Shown piece by piece: positions 18,262-27,436 of a DNA stretch of 64,000 nucleotides (position 1 is its first letter; each line of letters starts with the position of its first letter). The translations under genes were made by a program, and so were the position numbers. The DNA comes from Archangiaceae bacterium (lineage in GTDB: Bacteria; Myxococcota; Myxococcia; Myxococcales; Myxococcaceae): contig JADJNS010000008.1 of the NCBI GenBank assembly GCA_016714225.1, positions 62,001 through 126,000 on the forward strand, in the 5' to 3' direction. The notes beneath the pieces were generated by a model. It made no database searches. It was given only the letters and a program-made list of their open reading frames with translations, and was not told where the DNA came from.

Positions 18262-20175
18262 GTGAAGCGCTTCTGGTTCTGCCTCTCGCTGCTCTGCGCC
18301 TGCCAGCAGTCGGTGGTGTCGCCCTCGGCCGCGGTGCAGGGCCTGCGCGACATGGTGAAGGTCGGCGGCTCGGGCACCGACAGCATCGGCTACATCGTGA
18401 TGACCTCGACCGAGACCAACGAGCTGCGCGTGCTGCAGCTCGACACCGGCGACGCCACCATCTTTCGCAAGTACCTGCGCGCCCCGAACCCGATTCAGGC
18501 GCTCGCGATTCCGGTGCTGAAGCGGCCCACCACGCTGGCCACCGACGTGGTCTACCCCAGCGTGGCCGACGACAACGCCATCGCGCTCGACCGGCTGGGC
18601 CCCTACGTCTACGCCGCCAGCCCCGCCACCGCCGAGATCTCGATCGTCTGGGCAGAGAACACCGACGCGACGCTGGGCTTCAGCGAGCTCAAGCGCCTGG
18701 CCACCATCGCGCCGGTCACCGCCATGGCTGCCGAGGGCGGAGACGCGGCGATGCGCGACGGCGCCGGGCCGCTCTTGCCGACGCCGGGCACGCTCTATTT
18801 TGCGACCTCTGACGGCACCACCAGCACGCTGTTCCGGGTGAACCCCAGGGGGCCCACCGAGCTCGTCGCGCAAGATCTGCAAGCCGAGGTGCAGGCGGTC
18901 TTCACCCGCACCGGCGAGACGATCATCGACATGATCGTGCTGCCCAACCACCGCCTGGCGCTCGCCACCCGCGCGGCGAACGGCAAGACCGGCACCGCGG
19001 GCATCTACGACGGCACCACGGGCGCGCTGCTGGTGCCGCTCAAGTTCCCCTCGCCGGTGCGCTCGCTCTACACCCACGGCGAGTACAAAGAGCCCGGCCA
19101 GACCAAACACCCGGCGGGTGCGCGGGTCTACGGAGTGCTCGACGAAGACACCTGCGGCAGCTCGGCGTGCGGCGGCATCGTCTCGGTCGAGAGCGACACC
19201 GGCGAGCGCACCTTGAGCGCCGCCGGCCGCGCGCTGCCGGCCACCGTGCCGATCGAGCAGCGCGTCGCCCCACCGCTCACCTTCGGCGGAGGGCTGGTGC
19301 AGTCGGTCGGCCTCACGCCGTCGGGCCTGGTCGCGATTCCTCCCACCCTGGGGGTGGCGGTGCCGCTGCCGGTGCTGGGCGTGGTGACGCTCTCCAACGG
19401 GCTGATCGGTGCCTTTCGCGCCGATCAGATGGAGCACCTCTTCGCGGCCGACGCCGGAGCCAGCGCGGTCATCACGCTGCCCGACGCGGGCACCTTCACC
19501 ACCTTCGACGATGCCGGCGCGGGGCCGGTGGTCGCGCTCGCCAACGGCGCGGCGCGCGACGAAGACATCTTCGCGGTCGGCAACGGCTACCTGCCGGGCC
19601 TGCTCTCGCTGGTGCCCGACGGGGGCCTGTACGCCACCGACTTCGCCGCCCGCGCGCAGGTGGGCGATCTGATCGAGGGCGAGGGCTGCACCGCGGCCAC
19701 GGTCACCCAGGTCGAGGCGGGTGGGGTGCGCGTGGGCCCGGCGTGCGCCGCCGCGAGCATCAACGTGCGCGCGGCCGGCGCGCAGCCGTACGTGGTGACC
19801 GGCACCACCCAGGGCTACCTGGGCCGCAGCGGGTCTGGCCAGACGCTCACCTTCGCCGGCACCTACACCGCGCACTACCCGGGCTATGATCCCTCGCGGC
19901 CGGCGCTGAGCATCGCGTTCCCCTCGAGCTACACGCTGCACCCCGACGAGCGGTACGTGATCGCGGTCGACGACGGCTTCCTCGAGACGGCGTTCACGCT
20001 CACCACGGTCGGCTGCAGCGTCGGCGCCACCACGCTGCCGGGCGCCATCTTCGCCGACTCGATTCGCCAGAAGATCTTCGTGGGCTACCCGTCGGCGAAC
20101 GCGATCATCGAGCTCGACCCCAGCCTGGTTCGCCGCACCACCAGCTACGACACCGGTCTTCTTTGTTGGCGATAG
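18262..20175 (+). CDS. Large beta-rich lipoprotein, partner of the preceding gene
   Basis: The GTG start follows the upstream stop without a gap and gives a lipoprotein signal ending LLCAC. The 637-residue protein has propeller-like strands in its N-terminal 450 residues (for example IGYIVMTSTETNELRVLQLD, YVYAASPATAEISIVW, TLYFATSDGTTSTLFRV). Around residues 450-580 lies a different beta module with Gly-rich turns. Near the C-terminus QKIFVGYPSANAIIELDP returns to the propeller pattern. There are no enzyme motifs. Being a second, larger lipoprotein of the same general fold immediately downstream suggests a heteromeric envelope complex; this is inference. Confidence 0.6.
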   Translation: MKRFWFCLSLLCACQQSVVSPSAAVQGLRDMVKVGGSGTDSIGYIVMTSTETNELRVLQLDTGDATIFRKYLRAPNPIQALAIPVLKRPTTLATDVVYPSVADDNAIALDRLGPYVYAASPATAEISIVWAENTDATLGFSELKRLATIAPVTAMAAEGGDAAMRDGAGPLLPTPGTLYFATSDGTTSTLFRVNPRGPTELVAQDLQAEVQAVFTRTGETIIDMIVLPNHRLALATRAANGKTGTAGIYDGTTGALLVPLKFPSPVRSLYTHGEYKEPGQTKHPAGARVYGVLDEDTCGSSACGGIVSVESDTGERTLSAAGRALPATVPIEQRVAPPLTFGGGLVQSVGLTPSGLVAIPPTLGVAVPLPVLGVVTLSNGLIGAFRADQMEHLFAADAGASAVITLPDAGTFTTFDDAGAGPVVALANGAARDEDIFAVGNGYLPGLLSLVPDGGLYATDFAARAQVGDLIEGEGCTAATVTQVEAGGVRVGPACAAASINVRAAGAQPYVVTGTTQGYLGRSGSGQTLTFAGTYTAHYPGYDPSRPALSIAFPSSYTLHPDERYVIAVDDGFLETAFTLTTVGCSVGATTLPGAIFADSIRQKIFVGYPSANAIIELDPSLVRRTTSYDTGLLCWR

Positions 20176-20176
20176 G

Positions 20177-20205
20177 TTGGACGAGTCGAAAACCGGTGCT
20201 ATCTT
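20177..20205 (+). promoter_or_regulatory. Candidate promoter of the FHA gene
   Basis: TTGGAC at 20177-20182 and TATCTT at 20200-20205 are separated by exactly 17 bases. The -10 is embedded in GGTGCTATCTTCCG, the same context as at 10344 and 22832. The -35 overlaps by nothing and begins two bases after the preceding stop, so this is a fresh promoter for the FHA/Tad block. Confidence 0.55.
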
Positions 20206-20244
20206 CCGAACCGTCTTTTTCCCCTTTGCAAGACCACGGAACTG

Positions 20245-20994
20245 ATGGACCCGAGCTCGCGGCCGCCGCGTAAGGTCGGAATTGCCGACCACATCTGGGA
20301 TCTATTCGAGGAGATGGCCTCGCAGATGGGGTCTGACCGCGACGCCCTGATCAACCAGGCGATGTTCATGTTCGCGCGGCTGAACGGGTTCAATGATCCC
20401 GCCGCCGCGGCCAACGGCAACGGCCACCCCAAGGCGAACGGTAACGGCCGTTCTTCTCCGCCGCCGCGCTCGCAGTCGGCCCCGCCGGTGCTGTCGCCTG
20501 CGAAGGGCCCCTCGCGCCCCGAGCCGCCTCCGCAGAAGCTCGACGATGACCCGGTGCGCCGTGAGGTCGCCGAGCGCGTGCTCGAGACCGCCGCCGAGCT
20601 CGAGCGCCTCATCAAGGGCAAGAACCAGAATCAAGACTCCAGCGCCGAAGCCGAAGAGAGCAGCGGCATGGAGGGCGTCGACGTCGAAGAGCCGCAGAGC
20701 GACGGCAGTGGCGGCAACGCGCTCTACCTGATGGCCGAAGGTGGCGAGCTCGATCGCATCGCCAAAGATCGCTTCGTGATCGGGCGCGGCAAGCACTGCG
20801 ACTTCGTGATCAACTCGGGCAAGGTGAGCCGCGAGCACGCGGTGATCATTCGCGACGGCGGCGACTACTTCATCGAAGATCTCGGCTCGTCGAACGGCAC
20901 CTGGTTCAACAAGCAGCGCATCAAGCGCCGCAAGGTCGAAGACGGCGACGAGTACTTCATCTGCAGTGAGAAGGTAAAACTCGTCTTCCGCTGA
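20245..20994 (+). CDS. FHA-domain protein with a ribbon-helix-helix-like N-terminus
   Basis: The 249-residue protein has two folded ends joined by a Pro/Asn/Gly-rich linker. Residues about 8-50 (KVGIADHIWDLFEEMASQ and the following SDRDALINQAMFMFARLNGF) resemble a ribbon-helix-helix or similar small helical domain, a fold often used to dimerise or bind DNA. The C-terminal 95 residues are a forkhead-associated domain with the phosphothreonine-binding positions GRGKHCDFVI, VSREHAVII and SSNGTWFNK. FHA domains bind phosphothreonine peptides. The gene is first in a block containing Tad secretion parts, 21 bases before the prepilin peptidase fragment, so it probably links kinase signalling to that machine. 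Confidence 0.8.
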   Translation: MDPSSRPPRKVGIADHIWDLFEEMASQMGSDRDALINQAMFMFARLNGFNDPAAAANGNGHPKANGNGRSSPPPRSQSAPPVLSPAKGPSRPEPPPQKLDDDPVRREVAERVLETAAELERLIKGKNQNQDSSAEAEESSGMEGVDVEEPQSDGSGGNALYLMAEGGELDRIAKDRFVIGRGKHCDFVINSGKVSREHAVIIRDGGDYFIEDLGSSNGTWFNKQRIKRRKVEDGDEYFICSEKVKLVFR

Positions 20995-21015
20995 CGGCGG
21001 GGCTGAGGCACTCCC

Positions 21016-21294
21016 TTGCCTCCCAAGAAGATCGGCTGGGGCGACGTGAAGCTGATGTTCGCAGCGGGCGCGTGCTTCGGCTGGCCGCTGGTGTTGGGGG
21101 CGCTGGCCTTCATCTCGCTGTGCAGCCTGCTGCAGGGCGTGGTGACGCTCTTGTGGAAGGGAGAGCTCGCCCAGACGCTGGGCGGCATGCTGCGCTTGAA
21201 GCGCAGGGCTCCAGGGGAGTCGCTCTACATTCCGTTCGGGGTGGCGATTGCGCTGGGCTGCTTCTGGGCGATGTGGTGGGATCACGCGCCTTGA
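21016..21294 (+). CDS. Half-size prepilin peptidase (C-terminal GxGD part of CpaA/TadV)
   Basis: This 92-residue protein begins at a TTG, and an in-frame TGA at 21004-21006 rules out a longer N-terminus. It opens with IGWGDVKLM, the GxGD signature of type IV prepilin peptidases, followed by two or three membrane segments. Full CpaA/TadV proteins are about 150-180 residues and have a first catalytic Asp in the N-terminal half, which is missing here. It may be a remnant, a non-catalytic partner, or one half of a split enzyme. Its place between an FHA gene and the secretin gene fits a Tad locus. Confidence 0.6.
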   Translation: MPPKKIGWGDVKLMFAAGACFGWPLVLGALAFISLCSLLQGVVTLLWKGELAQTLGGMLRLKRRAPGESLYIPFGVAIALGCFWAMWWDHAP

Positions 21295-21317
21295 TCGCAA
21301 CGAGGGCCCCTAACTTG

Positions 21318-22742
21318 ATGAGAACGCTCGCCGCGCTCGCCTTGGTCGTGTCCGCCGCTGCCTCAGCTCAGGAAGGCGGCAACATTGCCCTCGGGGTCGG
21401 CACCCAGAAGGTGATGAACATACCCGGCATTCAGCGCATCGCGGTCGGCGATGCCTCGATCGCCGACGTGAAGACCATCGGCAACAACCAGGTGCTCATC
21501 ATCGGCGCGGGCGAAGGCAAGACCACCCTGCTGATCTGGAAGTCGTCGGGCCAGCGGGTCAGCTACACCGTCAGCGTTCGCAAGCAGGACCCTAACGAGG
21601 TGATCTCGGAGATCAAGAAGCTGCTCGGTGAGATCGAAGGCGTCACCGTGCGCATGGTCGGCGACCGCATCTACCTCGACGGTCAGGCCTACACCTCGCA
21701 AGACGCCGAGCGCATCGACCAGGTGGTGGGGCTGTACCCGAACGTGAAGAGCTTCGTGAAGATCGCGCCCAACGCCAAGAAGCTGGTGGCGCAGAACCTC
21801 AATGCCGCGTTCCAGAAGGCGGGCCTCAAGAACGTGCAGGCCAACGTGGTGGGCGCCACCATCTTCCTCGAGGGCTCGGTCGAGTCTCAGCAGGATCTGC
21901 AGAAGGCCGAGCTGATCACCAAGGCGCTCGGCGAGAAGGTCGAGAACCTGCTGGTGGTCGGCATCAAGCGCATGATCTTGAGCGAGGTGCAGTTCGTCGA
22001 GATTCGGCGCGACAGCAAAGACCGCTACGGCATCAAGTACCCCACCGACATCGCGGGCAGCGCCAACGCCGCCGTGATCATCACCAAAGATCTCTTCCCC
22101 GGCACCTTCGGCGAGGGCGGCCTGCGCGCCAACGCCAACGGCGGCTCGTCGTTCTCGGTCGGCTTTCAGAACAACGACGGCTACGGCCGCCTGCTCGCCC
22201 AGCCCAAGCTGGTGTGCGCCTCGGGCGAGAAGGCCGAGTTCACCGCCGGCGGTGAAGTGCCGATTCCGCTCATCACCAACAACCAGTTCACCATCGAGTA
22301 CAAGCCGTACGGCGTGATCTTGAAGCTGCGCCCTACTGCCGATCGCAACGGCAACATCCAGACCGAGATCGAAGCCGAGGTCAGCGAGATCGATCAGTCG
22401 GTGGCGGTGTCGCTGGGCGGCTCGGCGTCGGTGCCCGGCTTCCGCACCCGCAAGGTGAAGACCAACGTCACCGTGCGCCACGGCGAGACCATCGTGCTGT
22501 CGGGGGTGTTCACCCACGACGAGCAGAAGTCGGTGAGCAAGCTCCCCGGCCTGGGCCACATTCCGATCATCGGCGAGCTGTTCAAGAACCGGGCGTTCGA
22601 CTCGACCAAGCGCGAGCTGGTCATCTTCGTCACCCCGCGCATCGTCAACCCCGACTCCGACAAGATTCGCACCATCATCGAAGACGTGAAGGGCCGCTAC
22701 AAGCAGGCCCGCGGCGAAGTGAACTTCGGCATCTTCGACTGA
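21318..22742 (+). CDS. Tad/Flp-type secretin (CpaC/RcpA family)
   Basis: This outer-membrane secretin would form the gated channel of a Tad (type IVc pilus or type II-like) machine. The ATG at 21318 gives a signal peptide (LAALALVVSAAASAQ). Residues about 20-110 form the CpaC N-terminal domain (IPGIQRIAVGDASIADVK). A BON-like module follows (RMVGDRIYLDGQAYTSQDAE) and then a second one. The secretin core occupies about 240-450, with the conserved LLAQPKLVCASGEKAEFTAGGEVPIP and LSGVFTHDEQ, LPGLGHIPIIGELFK and ELVIFVTPRIV. The length of 474 residues is normal. No pilotin or Flp pilin gene is seen nearby. Confidence 0.9.
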   Translation: MRTLAALALVVSAAASAQEGGNIALGVGTQKVMNIPGIQRIAVGDASIADVKTIGNNQVLIIGAGEGKTTLLIWKSSGQRVSYTVSVRKQDPNEVISEIKKLLGEIEGVTVRMVGDRIYLDGQAYTSQDAERIDQVVGLYPNVKSFVKIAPNAKKLVAQNLNAAFQKAGLKNVQANVVGATIFLEGSVESQQDLQKAELITKALGEKVENLLVVGIKRMILSEVQFVEIRRDSKDRYGIKYPTDIAGSANAAVIITKDLFPGTFGEGGLRANANGGSSFSVGFQNNDGYGRLLAQPKLVCASGEKAEFTAGGEVPIPLITNNQFTIEYKPYGVILKLRPTADRNGNIQTEIEAEVSEIDQSVAVSLGGSASVPGFRTRKVKTNVTVRHGETIVLSGVFTHDEQKSVSKLPGLGHIPIIGELFKNRAFDSTKRELVIFVTPRIVNPDSDKIRTIIEDVKGRYKQARGEVNFGIFD

Positions 22743-22759
22743 CGCGCCGGCTCGGCGCG
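22743..22759 (+). terminator. Candidate hairpin after the secretin gene
   Basis: CGCGCC and GGCGCG form a six-base-pair stem with a five-base loop directly after the secretin stop. A TTTT lies nine bases further on. A second G+C-rich inverted repeat (GCGGCC / GGCCGC, 22775-22796) follows. Either may end or attenuate transcription before the next promoter. Confidence 0.4.
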
Positions 22760-22831
22760 GCCGGGCGTTTTCCTGCGGCCGGGCCTGAACGGCCGCGCAT
22801 CGGACGACTGACCGCTGCAGAGCGAAGGTGC

Positions 22832-22837
22832 TAGTGT
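22832..22837 (+). promoter_or_regulatory. Candidate -10 element of the FHA-TadA gene
   Basis: TAGTGT lies in GGTGCTAGTGTTCG and ends eight bases before the ATG at 22845, so transcription should start at or next to the start codon. CTGACC about 18 bases upstream could be the -35. No Shine-Dalgarno sequence is present, which fits a leaderless message. Confidence 0.45.
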
Positions 22838-22844
22838 TCGCGCC

Positions 22845-24674
<1,830 letters not shown>

Positions 24675-24680
24675 CGAACG

Positions 24681-26924
24681 ATGCCCACCCTCGTCATCAA
24701 GAACCCCGACGGGACGGAGCAGGAGCAGGACTTCGCCGGGCAGCTGACCATCGGGCGCGCCGACGGCAACGATCTGGTGCTCGCCGAGGGCGGCGTGTCG
24801 CGCAAGCACGCCCGCTTCTACACCGAGGGCAGCGCGGTGATGGTCGAAGACACCGGCTCGGCCAACGGCACCTGGGTCGACGGCGAGAAGATCGAAGCTC
24901 CCACCCGGCTGGGCACCCGCGCACAGGTGGTGATCGGCGACTACGAGATCTCGGTGAAGGGCAACGGCGTGCGTGCGGGCTCGAAGTCGCCGTCGGGCTC
25001 ACGCCCCAAGCCGCCACACAACCCCGAGCGGCAGACCACCGCCGGCCAGGCGGTGAAGCCGCCCCGTGCCACCAAGATGGTGAAGGCGGTGCAAGACCCC
25101 GCTGCCGGGGCCGCGCTGGCGCGGCGCTCGCGGCCCGCCTCGGCGGCGGGCGGCGGCTCGAGCGGGCCCTCGCTGCGGGGCCTCACCGGCCCGTGGCTCA
25201 ACAAGACCTTCCCCCTGAAGGGCACCATGGTGGTCGGCCGCGTGCCGGGGGTCGACATTCAGATCGAAGACGACTCGGTCTCGCGGCGCCACGCCGAGCT
25301 GGTGGTGCAGGGCCGCGACGTGGTCTTGAGAGATCTCGGCAGCGCCAACGGCACCAACGTCAACGGCGCTCCGCTCAACGAAGAGCTGGCCCTCGCCGCG
25401 GGCGACATCATTCAGTTCGGCGTCGTCGAGATGACCTTCGAGGTGCCGCTGCCGGTGGTGACCCGCCGCGGCGCGCGCGGAGGCCGGGCTCCGGCCCCCG
25501 ACGAGGGGGGCGAGGGGCCGGGCGAGGGCGGCGGCAAGAAGAAGCTGATCATCGGCGGCGTGGTGGTGCTGACGCTGCTGCTGGCGGGCGTCGGGGTCAA
25601 GGTGCTGATGGGCAACGCCGGCTCCGCTCCGCCGCCGCCTCCTCCCACGCAGAACGAGATGACGCTCGATCAGTGGCTCGAGATCGCCCGCTCGAACGCG
25701 TCACCCGATCTCGCCGAGCCGAATTGGGACCGTGCCCTCGAGGCGGTCAACAAGGCCCTCGAGCTCGAGCCGATTCACCCCGAGGCCAACGAGCTCAAGC
25801 GGCGCATCGTGAAAGAGCGCGCCTGCAAAGAGGCGTTCGACCGCGGCGTGAAGGCGATGCGCCTGCGCGAAGACGAGGCGCTCGAGGCCTTCGCCAAGAT
25901 CACCGAAGACTGCAGCTACTTCTTCAAGGTGAAGCCGAAGATCAAAGAGGCCGTCGAGCAGGTGATGAAGAAGAACAAAGAGACCTGCGACACCTACGTG
26001 AGCAACGGCTCGTGGAAAGAAGCGCTGCCGGTCTGCCAGAAGTACGTCGAGTTCGCCTGCCAGGACATGACCCCCGAGCAGCTCTACCCGGCAGCCACCC
26101 AGGCGATGTGCATCGGGGCGACCGGCAAGAAGGCCCGCGGCTGCTTCATGCCGAAAGACAAGACGTACGTGAAGTTCCTGCAGGCGCGCGAGAAGAACGA
26201 CCCCGGCGCGCCGCTGTGGCGCTGCCCCGAGCTGCCCATCTTCAGGAAGCCCAAGCCGCCGCCCGACCTGGGCGCCGCCGCCAAAGAGGACATTCGCAAG
26301 CGCAGCGCCGACAAAGAGGTCGCTGAGGCGGTGGTGCTGTACTTCGACGGCAAAGACGCCGAGGCCACCAACACGCTGCAGCGGCTGCTCGAGAAGGCCG
26401 AGAAGGCGAAGGCCCACGTCCAGGCCAAGCAGGTGCAGCGCGACATCGCCGAGGTGATGGGCCTGTTCAAGGAAGGGTCGACCGAGATCTCCAAGGGCGA
26501 GCCCGAGCGCGCCGAAGAGCCCTTCAAAGAGGCGCTGGTGGTCGACGAGCGGCTGGTGCTCGGCCCCGAGAAGGCCGCGCTCCCCGAGGCAGAGAAGAAG
26601 ACCGACCTCGAGCGCTTCAAGAGCTACGTGCGCAAGAACATCCAGCACGACATGGCGGCCGCCTGCTACGAGAAGGGCAAGAACTTCATGGACCGGAAGG
26701 ACGAGAAGCGCGCGTGCAAGCTCTGGCGCATGGGCTTCTGGTTCTACAAGGGCGACAGCAACCTGTTGAAGGCCGTCACCAACGTCTGCACCCAGAAGGC
26801 GCACGAGATGCTCGAGAGCTCGAGCGACTGCCAGGCGCTGTCGCGCGTGCTCGACTACGAGGTGCCGGGAGACGGCACCAAAGAGGCCTACGAGCAGAAG
26901 AAGATCGAGCTGAAGTGCCCATGA
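24681..26924 (+). CDS. Double-FHA membrane protein with a helical periplasmic part
   Basis: The ATG is six bases after the TadA stop. The 747-residue protein has two FHA domains: about 1-95 (GRADGNDLVL, VSRKHARF, SANGTWVDG) and about 165-260 (GRVPGVDIQI, VSRRHAELV, SANGTNVNG). A single membrane segment (about 289-310, LIIGGVVVLTLLLAGVGVKVL) follows. About 430 residues of TPR-like helices with scattered Cys come next (for example ACKEAFDRGVKAMRL). The FHA domains would be cytoplasmic and the helical part outside the inner membrane. By position this protein probably couples phosphothreonine signals to the Tad apparatus. Its stop overlaps the start of the next small gene as ATGA. Confidence 0.75.
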   Translation: MPTLVIKNPDGTEQEQDFAGQLTIGRADGNDLVLAEGGVSRKHARFYTEGSAVMVEDTGSANGTWVDGEKIEAPTRLGTRAQVVIGDYEISVKGNGVRAGSKSPSGSRPKPPHNPERQTTAGQAVKPPRATKMVKAVQDPAAGAALARRSRPASAAGGGSSGPSLRGLTGPWLNKTFPLKGTMVVGRVPGVDIQIEDDSVSRRHAELVVQGRDVVLRDLGSANGTNVNGAPLNEELALAAGDIIQFGVVEMTFEVPLPVVTRRGARGGRAPAPDEGGEGPGEGGGKKKLIIGGVVVLTLLLAGVGVKVLMGNAGSAPPPPPPTQNEMTLDQWLEIARSNASPDLAEPNWDRALEAVNKALELEPIHPEANELKRRIVKERACKEAFDRGVKAMRLREDEALEAFAKITEDCSYFFKVKPKIKEAVEQVMKKNKETCDTYVSNGSWKEALPVCQKYVEFACQDMTPEQLYPAATQAMCIGATGKKARGCFMPKDKTYVKFLQAREKNDPGAPLWRCPELPIFRKPKPPPDLGAAAKEDIRKRSADKEVAEAVVLYFDGKDAEATNTLQRLLEKAEKAKAHVQAKQVQRDIAEVMGLFKEGSTEISKGEPERAEEPFKEALVVDERLVLGPEKAALPEAEKKTDLERFKSYVRKNIQHDMAAACYEKGKNFMDRKDEKRACKLWRMGFWFYKGDSNLLKAVTNVCTQKAHEMLESSSDCQALSRVLDYEVPGDGTKEAYEQKKIELKCP

Positions 26925-27436
26925 AGGCCGTGGTGCTCGCCATGGCCCTGGGCGGCCTCGCGGGGGTCTGGGTCGGCCGCGCCGATGAGCGCCCGGCGCC
27001 GCGCGAGCGCTGGCTCTCGGCTGCCCGCACCGCGCTGACCGGCGACGCGCAGTCGATCGACTTCGTGCGCGCGCTGCACGGGGTCGAGCAGGCGCTCGAG
27101 CACGACGGCAAAGATCGCGAGGCCTGGGCGCTGCGCGGCCAGCTGCTCGAGCAGCAGGCCTGCCGCGAGGCGTTCGATCGCGGCGAGCACGCGGCCGCCA
27201 ACCACCTGCCCGAGGCCGCCCTCGAGGCCTTCAAGCAGGTCGGCCCCGACTGCCGGCTGCACCCGTTCGCGCAGGCGCAGCTCGAGGCGTTCGAGCGCGC
27301 CTGCCCTAGGGCCGCTCGCCCGTTTGGGCCGAGCAAATCGGGGCGCGGTGGGTTAGGCCATCGCTCGTGCCTCGCGCGATCTCGTCGACTCAGCAGCAAG
27401 ATCTGTTCGGCGGCCTGGCTCCGCCCGAGCCGGTGA
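26921..27436 (+). CDS. Small TPR-like protein related to the upstream FHA protein
   Basis: It starts at the ATG overlapping the upstream stop (ATGA). The N-terminus is a hydrophobic signal or anchor (MKAVVLAMALGGLAGVWVG). Residues about 85-125 (QACREAFDRGEHAAANHLPE, then ALEAFKQVGPDC) closely match a segment of the double-FHA protein (ERACKEAFDRGVKAMRLRED, then ALEAFAKITEDC), so this is a partial duplicate of its helical domain. The open frame runs 70 bases into polA; if the CCC at 27304-27306 were one C longer, translation would end in Cys-Pro at TAG 27307-27309, just as the upstream protein ends in Cys-Pro. That would give 129 residues and is my preferred reading. Confidence 0.55.
   Translation: MKAVVLAMALGGLAGVWVGRADERPAPRERWLSAARTALTGDAQSIDFVRALHGVEQALEHDGKDREAWALRGQLLEQQACREAFDRGEHAAANHLPEAALEAFKQVGPDCRLHPFAQAQLEAFERACPRAARPFGPSKSGRGGLGHRSCLARSRRLSSKICSAAWLRPSR

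Noticed and set aside
18175..20292. Open frame of about 700 codons on the minus strand opposite the large lipoprotein gene
   Set aside because: It has the same composition as other antisense shadows, and the plus-strand gene has a signal peptide and coupled start.
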